Assembly (NCBI GenBank): GCA_020746835.1
Contig: JAGPNK010000001.1
Location: 682,001 to 746,000, forward strand
Direction: 5' to 3'
From: Stachybotrys elegans
Taxonomy: Eukaryota; Ascomycota; Sordariomycetes; Hypocreales; Stachybotryaceae
Length of the DNA stretch: 64,000 nucleotides
Below the pieces are notes generated by a model, which was not told where the DNA came from, did not search any database, and was given only the letters and a program-made list of their open reading frames with translations. Position 1 is the first letter of the stretch; every line of letters starts with the position of its first letter. The position numbers were made by a program, and so were the translations under genes. Below, one piece after another: positions 21,743 to 35,344 of the stretch.

Positions 21743-23327
21743 ATGGCAACATCGACAACCACCGCCATTGAGCTACAACCACCTCACGCAACCCGGCCGC
21801 AGCAGACGGTAGGCATAGGACAGCACGACTCCCAGTCTGACCTTGACCCCGTACTGCAAGCGCCTCCTCCAGGTGAATCACCCGTGCCCGACGGTGGCTA
21901 TGGCTGGGTCGTGGTCGCTGGTTGCACCGTGGTCGCGTGGTGGCAGATTGGCACGCCGTATTCCTGGGGCATCATCCAGGGAGCGCTTGCCGAGGAGGGC
22001 ATCTCCAGCCCTGTCATTCTCTCGTTTGTAGGCTCGCTCGCGGCGTCGCTCATCTCGGCCCTAGCCATCGTCAACTCGGTGGCGATGCGGCGCTTCGGCT
22101 CGCGCAAGATGGGCATGCTGAGCATGACGCTGATGGCGCTGAGCGAGTTTGTGAGTAGCTTCACCTTTAAGAACGTCGGCGGACTCTTCGCGACGAGCGG
22201 CGTCATGATGGGCTTGGGAGTCAGGTACGTTGGCACATGAAGCTCAGGGTTATTGGCGGTGCTGATACAAAGCCTCCACCTCAGCCTGGGATTTTCAGTA
22301 AGTTTCTTCGCGCGCAAATCCTCCCGATGCCATCGAGGCACTGATGCAGAAGCACGTAGGTTGTATCTGTGGCCTCGTCTCAGTACTTTAACCGCAGGCG
22401 TGGTTTGGCAAACGGCATCATCTTTGCTGGAGGCGGTCTCGGTGGTGCTGTCAACAGCTTTGCTCTCGATGCGCTCCTTCGACGCCTAGGCCCAGCGTGG
22501 ACGTTTCGATGCCTCGCTCTCGTGACCCTAGCCACGGGCCTGCCGGCAGCGTATGTGATCAAGGAGCGAGTCCCCTATCAACAGTCCAAGGTTGTGGAAT
22601 GGTGAGTACCTCGATCCTGCGGCGACAGCTGGCACACAGTTTTATTTTCCTAACCATTTGCTTCCAGGCGACTCTTTAGGTCATTCACCTTTGACTTCAT
22701 GTTTCTTGTCGGAGCCATCGGCACGTTCCCTCTCTTTGTCCCTCCCTTCTTCATGCCACTGTACGCCAAGTCGATTGGATTGTCGTCGGCCACGGGTGCT
22801 GGTCTGGTGGCAGGCTTTAATTTCTCCTCTGCGGTAGGTCGAATCGGCTGCGGACTGCTATGTGACAGGATTGGTGCCTTGAACACGCTCTTCATCTCAC
22901 TCCTCATCACTGGGCTGAGCATGGTGGCGCTGTGGCCGGCCTCTACCACGCTGGGGCCAACGATTCTTTTTGTGGTCCTGAATGGTATATCCAACGGAGG
23001 TTTCTTCTCGACGATGCCCACGGTAGTCGGCAGTGTGTTTGGCTCTGCAAAGCTAACGACCATCATGGGCATGATTATCACTGGCTGGGTTGGTGGTTAT
23101 CTCATGGTGAGTACAAACCTGCCTCTACCGTCTCGCCAGGCGTGCTAACCAGCTACGAGGGCGCCCCCATTGCTGGATACATCCTAGAGGCGTATGGCGG
23201 AGCAGATGGCGGTCTGAAGGCATTCAGGCCGGCCATGTATTATGCCGGGTCTCTCGCGATGGCTGCCGCAGGACTGGTGGCTTCGGTGAGGTTCAGGTTG
23301 AGTCCTACACTCCTGAAGAGATTGTAA
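21743..23327 (+). CDS. MFS monocarboxylate-transporter-like permease (447 aa)
   Basis: Major facilitator of the monocarboxylate porter type (MCT/Mch family), an integral membrane protein with about 12 helices. Substrate unknown; many fungal members are orphan. Exons: 21743-22224, 22285-22297 (13 nt), 22360-22601, 22668-23106, 23160-23327, summing to 448 codons. The signature DGGYGWVVVAGC follows a 50-residue cytosolic N-terminus. Further family features are SQYFNRRRGLANGIIFAGGG and GRIGCGLLCDRIG. The 13-nt exon is needed to give GVSLGFSVVSVASSQYF; skipping it shifts the frame. All four introns are 53-66 nt with GT-AG borders. It is followed in tandem by a Zn2Cys6 regulator 1.8 kb away, with no evidence that the two are linked. 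Confidence 0.88.
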
Positions 23328-25141
23328 GAGTTGGGGGGCACATGGTGAGGCTGCTTGCTCATGTGGAGGGATTGTGTCATTTTCGCGTATCTTGCATTTG
23401 CGCTTATCAGCCGAGTGGAGATGTAGAATTTCGAGCTCTGTGGATGAACTCAGACGCTCTTCAAAGAAAATATCATGCGCATCCGGGTTGATGCACTGGC
23501 AACAGATGCAGACAACTCGTGTTCGTTCGAAATACTGGGCAAATGAAGCCCTTTTGAGCTCGCAGGTGGTTTCCCTCAGAACTGGGTTTCGGCTGCGTGA
23601 GGACTTGATCCGCAGCAGGTCTTGCTGACCCGCGTGGAAGTGCCGCACATGCAAACCCTGGCGAATCGTAAGGCGAGCCGGTACAAGTCGTCGACGGCAC
23701 GGGTCCTTGCATGCTGCCCCGGACTCTAGCATGCCGCGCCTTTATTAAAGCTTGGGTGCTGCATAGACATCCATGCATGGTGGCTATTCTTCATTGATGA
23801 TGCCGTCAATGCTGTGCGCAACCGTGCTCACCAAAGCGGCCAGTGACGAGGAGGCATTCCTTATCGCTGCAGCCATGCCACACCACTTCTTGACTAACCA
23901 TAGCGCCCTCGGACGCAACAGCTAATTGGACTGATACGAGGACCGAGTCTGACTGCATCAGCATGGATGATGATGTCTAGAAAGGGCGGCAGGCGAGGCA
24001 TACGTGAGACTTGCATCAGCGATTGGCAATGAGCCCACGGACTAAAGTTCAGCTGTGCTCTGTAGGCGGGCGCGGAGGAACAACGGGGGCGATAAGCATG
24101 GATCATGGATGCATTGAGTCTGGCTGAGATGGAAGCTGACGGTGGCTTCACTTAAAGGATGCGTGTTATCGTCTTTCAAGGTGAATCAAAGGGCCCCCAC
24201 GCGAGATATTGAAGCCTCCCACGGTGACTATCTGCCGCCAATGGAATGCACGAGTGGGAGGTTGTTGTCCGGCGGGCAGGGACATTCCTGGCACCCTCTC
24301 CCCCTCCCTCCCTCCTGCTCGTTGAAGTGCCTCGCCTGCCATTTTGCAGCGCAACCATACTAGAGAGGGCAGGCGCCAACCCCGCTATTTCAGGAGCCAA
24401 CAGCGCCGCCCATCTCTGGCGTCTAGACCCCCCAACTTTGTTTGCTCATCCTGCACGCTGTCATCGCCTACTTGGTACTCGTTGGGTTGGTCAATTGTCT
24501 TAGCTGCTGATCTGTCACTTGCTTCCCAGGGTTCCCTGTTATCTCCTATCTGCTATCTATCTGTTATCTGCCATTTGTCCGCCTCTCTTCTTTTCCTCTG
24601 CTTCAGCCCGTCCATCGCGTTACATCTTGCCGTCTTCTCTTCCTCCTTTTCCTCTACATTTCGCTCTCTCCTCTCTTTCTACTCATCCTCTGTCTGCCAA
24701 AGCTGGGCTGAACGAAATCTGGCCAGGCGTCCCAGTTATTAGCCTTGGATTGCTAAGCAGCCTGTCACAAAGTGCCAAGGGCAAAATTAAACGGTCCTGG
24801 TACCTACGCCTTTAACCACAATGGCCACATAGAGGCCGACATCGCAGACGGCCTATTACTACTTTTCACTGCCTAACTTCTGCTTCGACTACTACTACCA
24901 TCACGTCTACTTCTACTACGACTGTTCGTGAGACACGCGACAAAGTCACGACCTAGTCGCTCTCGGCCAGCCGCTCCGATCGTCCGACCTAGCAGGCGGC
25001 TCCTAGGAGACCCCCCCTCCCAAATCTCGGGCTGTCGTAGATTGGCTGCTTTCTTGCACATCTCCTCGGAGGTGCTCAACTCGCATCCCTGCGCCAAGCT
25101 TTCCAACAAGCCTTCACTCACCACCCAGCCACGCCGCCTGG
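23328..25141. other. Intergenic region upstream of the Zn2Cys6 gene
   Basis: No supported gene lies here. The right half is strongly pyrimidine-rich on the plus strand and looks like promoter and long 5' leader of the downstream transcription factor. It includes the GATA cluster at 24539-24568. Confidence 0.5.
24539..24568 (-). promoter_or_regulatory. Cluster of five GATA-factor sites
   Basis: Five GATA cores on the minus strand (TATC on plus at 24540, 24547, 24554, 24558 and 24565) lie within 30 bp; the outer two are GATAA. Fungal GATA factors such as AreA/NIT2 prefer two or more closely spaced sites. They lie about 575-600 bp upstream of a NirA-like regulator start, which fits nitrogen control. 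The sequence is also a simple CTAT-type repeat, so chance is possible. Confidence 0.45.
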
Positions 25142-27885
25142 ATGGATTCCAACAGCGCAGAGCCCTTCTTCCCGTCAGGACCCTCCACCCGGCAGTCCCT
25201 GGACACCCAGGTACCTCGGGCTCAGCAACCCCCATTCCCCGGCGCTGGCGCTCTGCCGCGCCTCACTCCGGTCTCCAAACTCAACTCAAGGAAAAAGCCA
25301 CGCCGAGGGCCCGAAACTGCTGCACAGAAGCGAAGATGCGTGAGCACTGCCTGCATCGCCTGTCGCAAGCGCAAATCCAAGTGTGACGGAGCCGTGCCGA
25401 GTTGCGCTGCTTGCTCAAGCGTCTATGGTACAGAATGCATCTATGACCCAAACTCTGACCATCGGAGGAAGGGCGTGTATCGAGACAGGGGGGACAGTGA
25501 CAAAACCCGCAGTGCGACCTATCAAATTCTCATCGAGGCCATTATCAACGCATCCGAGGACCAGGTTCCATCCATAATCCACAGGATCCGAGCATCCGAC
25601 AACCTGGACCAGTTAGCCGACAGCATTGTCAAAAATGAACTGGACAATGACCCTGAGACATCCCAGGATCAATTGAACGATGAGTACACTACAGAGCAAC
25701 TTCCTGATGAGGGTGAACGAGAACTGGCCATCAAAATGGGTGAGCTGAGGCTCGAGAATGGTGCCCTTCGCTTCATTGGCGGAACCTCGCACCTAATTTA
25801 CCTCGGTGACCCCAATCTCGAATTGAACAAGGGCTTCAACTCGGACGGCTACTCATCGGATGAAGACTCCGTCACCAGCTGGACTCGTGTCTCAAAGAAC
25901 GTACAGCTCATCAACCATCTACTCAACATGTACTTCACCTACCATTATGCCTACTTCACCACATTGTCCAAAAAGCTCTTCTGGCGCGACTACTCAAGAG
26001 GGAGATCCAACTCGGCGGCACAGGGGACCGTCTACTGTTCGCCACTGCTCGTCAATGCCATGCTCGCGCTTGGCTGTCATTTTACTGACGTGCCAGGCGC
26101 TTACGGCATCCCTGGAGACAACAGGACCAAGGGCGACCACTTCTTTGCTGAAGCAAAGAGGCTCATCGTGGAGAATGACGAATACGAAAAGCCTCGCCTC
26201 GTAACAGTTCAAGCACTAGCCCTCATGTCGGTCCGCGAGGCCGGGTGTGGACGAGAAGCCAAAGGATGGGTCTACAGCGGCATGAGCTTTCGCATGGCTC
26301 AAGACATTGGCCTGAACTTGGAGATCGCAAGCTCTGAGCGGGATTGCATAAGCGACGAGGATGTGGATGCCAGGAAAATCACTTTCTGGGGCTGCTTCCT
26401 CTTTGACAAGTGCTGGTCCAACTATCTTGGCCGTCTGCCGCAGATTCCCGAGGGGTCATACACCGTGTCCAAGATAGACGTCTTTCCAGACGAGGACGCT
26501 GAGCCATGGGCACACTTGACTGATAATGGCGTGGATGCCAGCACCCAGCAACCATCCAGAGCTCGCGCCATCGCCCTTCAGCTTTCCAAGCTATGTGAGA
26601 TTAGCAGCGACTTGCTCATCTTCTTCTACCACCCAGCACACATGCGCCTGACCAAGTCGAACGGCAAGTTTTCAGAACTAAAGAAGCTCGGTGAGTTGCA
26701 CCAAAGATTGGAGGAGTGGCACAAGGACATGCCCAAAGAACTAGAGCCCAAGGAGGGCCAGATGCCCAATGTCATTCTCATGCAGTAGGTGAACTCGATG
26801 CCAGCCACCATGGGAGACCAGCCGCTAACTGAACAAGCATGTTCTTTCATCTCCAGTACATTCATCTCTTCCGGCCCTTCCTCAAGTATGCCCCGTCGGC
26901 ATCGCCACTCCCTTCGCATGTCTCCCCTCGCAGAATATGCACTACCAACGCTGGCGCGATTTCCAAATTGATGCGCCTATACAAGAAGACCTGGGGTTTG
27001 AGACAGATATGCAACATCGCCGTGTACATGGTTCACAGCGCCTGTACCATCCACCTGCTGAACCTCCCGGAGAAGAATGCCAAGCGCGACATCACCCATG
27101 GAGTGAGACACCTCGAAGAGATTGCAGAGGACTGGCTCTGTGCTCGGCGAACCTTGAGTATCATCAGCGTCCTGGCAAGAAAATGGAAGTGCGTACTTCC
27201 CGAAGAAGCCGCCAGTGTTCTTCAGCGAGCAGATGAGAAGTATGGAAGCTACAGCACATCCGAAGTTCCATCAGAAGTTCATTCACCTCAGTCAATCTCG
27301 ACAGTATCATCCGTGGTCTCTGATAATGGCGTTGTGCCAAGGCAACAAAAACAGGCAAGCCCCCTAACGCAGTATTCTCAGGCGGGCATGTATCACGCAA
27401 ATTCGCGAACTACGGTGGATGATATGGCCGGCGCCATGTCTTTACAGGTACCCAACGGCACTGGATTCGTTCAGCAGCCTTTGACTGGCTCCATGGACGG
27501 TGGGAGCCTTCACTTCAACACCGATCTGATGGGAGATTGGGTTCAGCCAGCTGCTACTGTTACGACAATGCCAACTTATCACCAGCCAATGCTGAGTGCT
27601 ATGAGCAGCAGTCGAACCTCAGATCCCAGTAGTAGCAATAGCCGACGAGCAAAGCCAAACCCGCCCGTCGAAACCCAGGACTGGCTTTTTTCGGACAGCG
27701 CAAGATGGCAGCAAGGCTTCGAGGGATGGGAGCAGAGCACCCATCCAGGCAACGGCATCTTTACATTTGGAGGGGAACCTGGATCTGCGACTGATGGAAG
27801 GGAAGAGAGCAGTGGGCAGCTGTCTGGATTCGAGGACTTGGGCGCGTCCTTCGGCAATACTGGATGGCTACCAGGGCTAGACTGA
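25142..27885 (+). CDS. Zn2Cys6 transcription factor, NirA/NIT-4-like family (896 aa)
   Basis: Fungal binuclear zinc-cluster activator acting in the nucleus. Exons: 25142-26784 and 26838-27885, with a 53-nt intron, summing to 897 codons. The zinc cluster has cysteines at 71, 74, 81, 88, 91 and 99 (CIACRKRKSKC onward), ending in YDPNSDHRRKGVYRDRG. This tail, followed by a helical stretch TYQILIEAIINASEDQVP, is typical of proteins annotated as NirA-like. The fungal-specific middle homology domain spans about residues 255-520 (YCSPLLVNAMLALGC, GCFLFDKCWSNYLGRLP). The C-terminus is low-complexity, Ser/Gln-rich. Many NirA-like paralogues exist in these fungi, so a role in nitrate use is not shown. 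The start is the first ATG in frame. Confidence 0.85.
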
Positions 27886-30800
27886 TCGGCGAACACATGA
27901 GCCTGCATGGTCTTGGGAGATGTCTTTTTCGGCATCGCGGTTGCAAACACGATATACCCTATTTACGAAACACGATGATGATATTTTGGCTCTTTAAACT
28001 GGATGGTTCAACACAGCGGTTCGTGCAACTGCAATCTCGGAACGATTCAGAGAAAGACCAGCAACGCTATCTTTCTGGAACACCGTCCCCGGAGCAGCAA
28101 TAGTTTGGCAGGATAAGTAATAGTGTCAACCCAAGACCGACCTTCAGCTTGCCAAAGAGGATACCATGGAGAGGCTCGACCCGACCCGAAGCCAGAAGGG
28201 TCTCCTGACAGATAAAAGACGAATTATTACATGAACCCCACACCCATTATGAACACGAGCTCTCCAGAGTAGCCGGGGCGGCACTGACAGCGTTTGCTAG
28301 ATGCCGAGTGTCAGTGTCCCACGATTTGTTTCTCTCTGATCACCCATGCTGAATCCCTTTCATTTGTCGCAAGTAAGGGTTGAAACGAAATCCAAGAGGG
28401 TGGAAAGGGCAAGGTAAGATTAGCGAGCAGCGTTATACGAGATCAACCCACGACAGAGTGCATGGCGAGAAGACCAGCGCATGAAGACACAAATTGATCA
28501 GCTGGGGAAGAGATCGCGACTGACTGGGAGCTACGTGGTTGGCAGGTCCCGGTACGGAATGGCGGATACCATCTCCATTAGGCGTACTTCCGAAAAAGGG
28601 CATGAGGAGGCGGAAGCTGCGAACCCCAACACCATCAAGGTTGGGGGCCATAGTCGATGGCTGTTATGATGTCTTTGGGCACGTTGGCATCATGACGGAA
28701 GCGCATCACGTTACACCTCGGTCAGGCCATGCTCACATGGAGTAAGAGGACGCGGGGTGGGAGAAGAATGCATACTACCCAGGAGGCATTGTTCTATGCA
28801 TCATCACGCTCACCTGGACAGGTCGGACATCTGTGTCTTCGTTCCCTCGAGGAACGGAAAGGGAAGAGGCGGGGAGGCATCATGCAGGTTCAGTTACATG
28901 GAGTTCTCGAAGGGGCAGTGGGAGGAGACTTGGTCCGGCCGGGTATGGGATCGGCATCGCTGGTAGGGGTTGAGGGAAGGGAAGGGAGGGGAGGAAGAGG
29001 AGAAGGAGAAAGAAAACAAGAGGAGGAGAGGGAGTCGTCCCATGCACCCCGCAGTCCATCCATGGTTCCTGGGGCCTCAGTCAGCGATCGGGGGTGGTAC
29101 CTCACTCCATCGGACATCGTGAGCTGTCAAAGGACCCAGAGAAGAAAAGAGAAGGAAGCCCCCCTTGCGTTTACGTCCGGTGAGGGGGTATAAGACGCGC
29201 TTAGGCTGTCATTTAGGTTTCCGGGACTGAAACATCCGCGAGGGTGAAACCATGCTCTTGCGTGTCTAAGCTTGTCGTCATCCAGATATTACGGGTGGTC
29301 GATCGTTGTTTATGCCTGCGTCACTAAGATCTGTGAAGGCGAAGAGGCAGGCACCACAGCTACTCGGCACATCGGTGGGACGATGGAGTTGAGGGCAGGA
29401 TGGCTGCCTTGGAAATGCTACCACACATGCAGCGCTCGATCGCAGGTTCCTGGGCCGATGGCAACACTGCTACCTTGACGTGCCCTGAAGAGGCTCGGTC
29501 CATGCCTTTGGACGAGCTGTGCAGTGGTGCATCAGCAGTCCAGTGACGTGCGGGCGATGCTCCTTGACAGGTTGCAACCCTACGCACGTCAATCTAATCC
29601 CCGCCTGTCCGTGCGAAAGGGTCCAAGGGGAAGTCAGGTAGAAATTTGGGCAGATCATGGCACAGTTTTCCTATATTGAAAAGCAAGTGATTCGCCGAGT
29701 TGGAAGGGTGGAATCAAGGCCGCCTTGACTTTTGACGGCGAGTCTGGGGACGAGACCATGCCTGCCACCCATGCCAAAGACCCATGGCATGCTTGGCCGG
29801 CTTGGCCGGCCCTGGCCGAGCAATGAGTGGTGGCACTTCTCCCCATGGACAGATGGAGCCTAGGTAATGCGTGCCGGAGGCCGTAGGAGCCCAACTTGAT
29901 GCCATGTGGCTACATGGGCATTGGTATATCAGCTTGCACCCTTTCCTACACCATCGGATGCGATAGCCTGGGCGGAAAGAGGCAGGGCTTGCGATGAAGG
30001 AAAAGCTGGGGGAGGAGTCCAGGCTGCCGCACGGGAATGGACATGTCAACTCAGCTCAGCAGACATGCTCACGATGCATCCATGCAAGATTTCTTCCAAT
30101 CGCATCTCGTGCAACAGCTGAGGTGACGAACAGGAAATCCACTAGGCAGAGCAGGGGAGGAAGGGCGAGGGAAATGGAAGGACACGGCTCCGACGCACAG
30201 CTGGTCGGGGAGGATCCAGGGGCCACCACCGTGATGCGTGCGGACAACAGCTCCAGTTCCGTTTCCAACGGCAAGGTCTGCTACACAGGACGGACGGCCG
30301 ACAGACAGAAGGCGCGCGCTCCCAGGAAAGACGAGTTGAGTCAAGGACCTGGTCTAGCTTGGGCGCAGGATCGTACCAACGGATGTGGATCGTCGGCCCG
30401 GAAGCCCTAGTCGATGCGCCACACGATGAGTTCTCGGCCAAATTGCTCAATGGGGAAGGGCGGTGACCGGTGAAGAAGATCCTGTACATCCGGGTCATCC
30501 ATCAGTAAGCGGCGGCACAAGGTGGTTGTCCTTTGGACCGGTCAAGAGGAAGAGGGAGAGAGAGCTTCTACGTCAGCAGACCAGCAGGCTCCATCCAGCT
30601 TTGGCGGAAAGTAATGAGGGGCCGGGAATGCCCGTCTCTGCTACTCCAGATGTCCGGGGTATGCGTGTAAGTGGGTAAAGGGACACAGCCATTCGGTACC
30701 TCGAGACAACTGACTCTCAACCTCAGCACCTATCATCATCTGTTCAACTCGAATACGAAGCACGCCGGGTCCTGTTAAGGATGACGGACAAAAGAATCGG

Positions 30801-32139
30801 CAGGTCCTCATGGCTCTTGACTTGGCTTCAGCTGCCGGCAACTCCCGCATCCCAGGCAACGTAGAGATTGACGGAGCAGCATCCGGCGTGCTCACCTCTC
30901 CACACTTGGCTAGACCGCCAGGCCACCATGTTCCTGTTTGGTGCAATGCAGTGAGCTCTGAAACAGAAGTCGCAGTGGTGCAATTTACATCCAGGAACCA
31001 TGCATCAACGTACTGTAACGCCGGTTGGCTGGAGACTTGGTTGTGGCTTGACATACCTGGTGCCCTACCCGCCATCTCTGGTGGATGCATCCATGCCCTA
31101 TAGTCTCACCCTCCTGGCTCCTCTTCTGCAGCCAGCGCATGCAGTAGCAAGTCAAAACGGCTCCGCATGGGGTCTTTTGTTCAACGGCAGCTGGAGAAGA
31201 CTGGGTGCGCGTCGTCCGCCGCTGAACAGAGCACACGGAGATGCAAGAGACGGGTCACGATGGCAATAAGTCGTCTGTTATCGAGCCCAGACCCAATACG
31301 AAGATGCCATATTCAAACCGGGCCAAAAGGCTTCTGCTTGCCCGAAGGCAAGGCATGTCGCCAACATATTAAGGAGTCGCCACTTCAAGGGCACGTACAC
31401 CACCTGTTCGTGTATGCATGTGCCAGTAAAGGACGGACGTGTAGGGGGGCGAGCTGGACTGGCAGTAGCCTCAACTTCCCGGTCCCCTTGTAATCTACTG
31501 CATGTGTAATTGTATGCCGTCCGAGAGGTACATACATATACACATGTAGGCATGCGTCCATAGCTACCAAGAGGGGGGGGTTGGCAAACACGATCATCGC
31601 TACGCATCAAGGGTCCAGGGATCATCGACAGCAGCGGGCCTGGAGACGTGAAGGGGATGATTACCGATCCAGCTTTACCGTGGTTTGTTTTATTCTTTAT
31701 TTTCCAGACCCCGTTTTCCCCAGAAAGCAGAAGACGAAGAGGGCAGGAAAGGCAAGGGGGTGGAAGCGCCACCACTTGGACTGTACTCGGGTCGTGCCGA
31801 CCTTATCCCAAGGCCTGCTACACCACACACACACCACACACACCAAGACGCAATACAACCCACACCGTCACCTGCAAGTGATCATTTTGGACAGGAAGAG
31901 AGGCCAGGCAGGACGGGCAGGAAGCGATATTAGACTGTTGAACGTTCTAGGCAGCCCCCCTGGGCAAATATTGCTTTGGGGCTGCTTTAGGAATGGTAAA
32001 TGGATGATCGCCAGGTTGTGTCGATGGTCGGTCAAGCAAAAAGCAATATGGGCAGCACCGAAGGGCATCGAACTGGGGAATGCGAACCATATTATAAGGA
32101 CTATAGGAGTATGACGCGCAGTATAGCCCGCCAGTCCAA

Positions 32140-32152
32140 GGGGGGGGGGGGG
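32140..32152. repeat. G13 homopolymer
   Basis: Thirteen consecutive G on the plus strand in the gene-empty region upstream of xlnR. Confidence 0.9.
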
Positions 32153-32586
32153 CAGAGGAGATCCGATTCCGACCTCGACAACACTACGCCGTGACGAAGT
32201 TTCTGCCTCGGTTCGCCTGGTCCTTGATGGTTTTGGGTGCCATCTGAAGATGTCTAGGAAGGGGGAGGGGGGTGGGAAAAGGTGTGACGCGGCTCAAGAC
32301 TTAAGATGGGGTATAAGATGACCAAAAGGGCTACTCTTTTGAAGCAGTCCGGCAGCTGAAGGAGAAGAGAAAAGAGGTGGACAGAGGAGCAGAAAGAGGC
32401 AAGTGATGGTCTCGGTCAAGGAGCACGAGATAAGATTGACGATCAGGGTGGAACGGGACAGACACGACAGGGGACGGCCAGATGGGCCGTTGTTTTCAAC
32501 AGTCGAGCCAGGGAGGGTCGAGATTAGATGGATAGTCTGTACCGAGCTCGCTTGAGTCCGGCACTTTGGTGGACAGAGGCAAGGCT

Positions 32587-32601
32587 GGGGGGGGGGGGGG
32601 G
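32587..32601. repeat. G15 homopolymer
   Basis: Fifteen consecutive G on the plus strand, 447 bp from the preceding G13 tract. Confidence 0.9.
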
Positions 32602-33244
32602 TTGCAGAATGTGTCAGTATCATCAGGTAATCATGTAGTAATGATGCATCCGAGATGCCCCTGTCGAGGGCGACCACACCGCGCCCCGGCCCCATCTCGC
32701 TCTACTTGAATGTGCTGTGCTGCGTTCTCCCCCATATCCATGTCATGTTCATCCATCCATCCATCCCATGATCCCCTTGACATTTGTCTCCCCCCATGTT
32801 CCCAGGCTCCACCTCCACAATTGGCCCCTCCCCTGGCCTGGATCTTTTTTATTTTATGTACATATTTTTCTCCCCCTGTCACGCCCGACTTCAAACTACC
32901 CTAATTTTCTTTCCCTCCCCCCCTCCCCGCCCTTCCAGCGGGGACAAGCGGAGAGCCCATTACGCTACTTCTGTACTTTTGGGCGACGGGACGCGATTCA
33001 CCTCCATTTCCCACCTAAGCGAGCCATACAAGGCTGGCCCTGGGAGGAGCTGCCCATGCCTGTTCGGTAACTTGTCTCCGCTGGTTCTGGCCGTTCTGGA
33101 TCCCCTCGAATTTTTCCTCGGTTCTCTTTTACTGTATTTTTTTTTTGTTCGTTAATGTTTCTGCTCCCCCCGCCTCTCCCCCTCCCCTTGCGCTTCCTGT
33201 TCGGCTCGTCTCCAACCCGCCCATGTGGCTGCATGTGGTATGTG

Positions 33245-33260
33245 GTGTGTGTGTGTGTGT
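33245..33260. repeat. (GT)8 microsatellite
   Basis: Eight GT units in the C/T-rich part of the xlnR upstream region. Confidence 0.85.
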
Positions 33261-35344
33261 GATGTGACAAAACCACCTACTTCCTGGTTCCCTACCACTT
33301 TGTTATACATTCCACTTTGCCAAATTACAACATACATATCCGTATCTCATTTGAAAAGAAAGGGGACGAGACGTATTGGCCAAGTGAGCGGCTTATCGGC
33401 GGCTTTGTCGGCTTCTGTCGGGGATGTTGGAATTGGGACGGAAGGGGTTCGTTGTTTGGTTCTCTGGTTCTACGGTTTCTGGTTCTTGCCGTTTGTTGTA
33501 TGTACTTGCTCTCTTTGGACATCTTGGCCCTAACAGCCGACGAGGAAGGGCAGGTACGGTTGGTAGGTACATATGTACATGTAGGTCTGGGGTTCGGCCT
33601 TGCATGCATCTCTCCTGCCGCCCGCCCTCCTCTCCTCTTTCCCCTCACAGGCGTTGGATCTTCCCCAACCGCGAACCGACTACCTCCATGCCTTGGCTCT
33701 TGCTCGGTACCTACTTTCCACTTTCCTTGCCTTCCATGCCTACTGCCTGACAGTACGGCATGGCATGGTATTGCCCTGCCCTGCCCTGCCTCTCTCTCTC
33801 CTACTCTGCTGTTATACCTCCAGGTCCTCATGATTAACCCACACCCCCCTCCCCTCCCCTTCCTTCCTATTCCTCTCCGTTCTGTTCATTCTCTTCCCCT
33901 TTTGCTACGGCGGCCATGGCCTAACCCTCCACCTTGATATATTCCACAGGCCCAGATTGGACGTCGTCGACGTACGAGTCCGTTCAATTACACGCTTTCA
34001 GCATATGACAAGTCACCCTGCCGAGGGGGTTCTCGAATCAATTTGAACCATAGCGGGTCTACTTCGCACTTCTTGGGGAGAGCACGGGTGAAAGTGGCGA
34101 CCAAAGTGGCTCGCTCCGTTCGACTTACTACCTTACCTACCGTCTACCGCTCTCTCACTCAGTTACCTGCTCGCTTCTCTGCCGCCTCAGCGCAACTCAC
34201 CTCGTCTCGCCGCGTCCGCACCCTGCCCTCCCAGCTCGGTGGAAAAATCGCCACGGCTCGTATCGGCCTTCGAGGTCATCTCTGAGTTGCGCCTGACCCT
34301 TGCCTTGGCGCACCGTCGCCCGCTGCAACCTCCGGCCCTGTCCTCTTTGTCATGACATGAGAGAGGGCCTCGGACACCCCATCTTTAAGAAGGAAGGAAA
34401 CGCAACAAGACACAGGCAGAGAGAGGACAAAGAGGACGACTACGGCAACGACGATAGCCGTTTCTTCCCGTCATCGGTGAGTCCTACAGCAATTTGAGCT
34501 TCATCAACCACGGCGGCAATGACGCACGCGTCCGCACATACCTATGCAGACTTCATGTATCGACTGCACACCTTGGCCATCGCTGACCCTGGGATCAACG
34601 TCACTCTCAGCATCATCACTCTACCACTCACCCTCTTTCCCGCCCTCACTTTTGCCCACCCTAGCCCTCTTGGCCTGTTTGCCTCCCTCCCTCCATCTCT
34701 TCCTGCACGCCAACCATTTTGTCCCGTCCTGTCCCGTCCTGTCCATTTCTGTCCCTCTCTATCCTATTCTGTTAGTTCCCCTGAGGGCATGGGTCGCAGC
34801 TCGTTCATATAGTACCCAACCACCATTACCGTGACTCCTACTATCACCACTACTGCACCCTCCCCCGTCCTCCTACTCTCCATCCATCTCTCTTTGGCCA
34901 AGGCTGTGCCGCATATACACACTCCCAAGCTTGCCTCACCCCTTACCATATACCCCCCTTGCCTGGACCCCTCTATATTAACAGTCCCAAACTATCCATT
35001 CCACTGCTTGCTCCTTGGACATGATGCACAGGCGGCTGATGCTTGACACTCCCCCCGCAGGTTCTACGTTGACGGCACTTTGATTCGTCTCCTCCCGAGC
35101 CAGAGCATTTGTATATGATCCCACACGCACGCCTCCTCCGGTGACGGACGGTCTGGATCATTCTAATCCAGCCGCTCACTACAACCATTCTTCACTCATC
35201 TCCGGTTCAACGCTCACCTACCTACCTACCCTCACTTGCCTGCCTCTGCGCATGCTCGCTTAATCCTAATATTGGCCAACGCAACGCTGCCAGTAACGAA
35301 TTCCTGACCTCAGCCATCACCTGAAAATTCGACGACATCGCCAT

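Noticed and set aside
33317..33937. A 206-codon frame in the xlnR upstream region
   Set aside because: Leucine/proline-rich translation of C/T-rich DNA with no family resemblance; better explained as leader or promoter.
34330..35205. CreA-like hexamers (CTCCGG three times, CCCCGC once) upstream of xlnR
   Set aside because: The degenerate SYGGRG motif is expected about once per 256 bp on either strand, so four in 900 bp is background. CreA control of xlnR is plausible from family knowledge but is not shown here.
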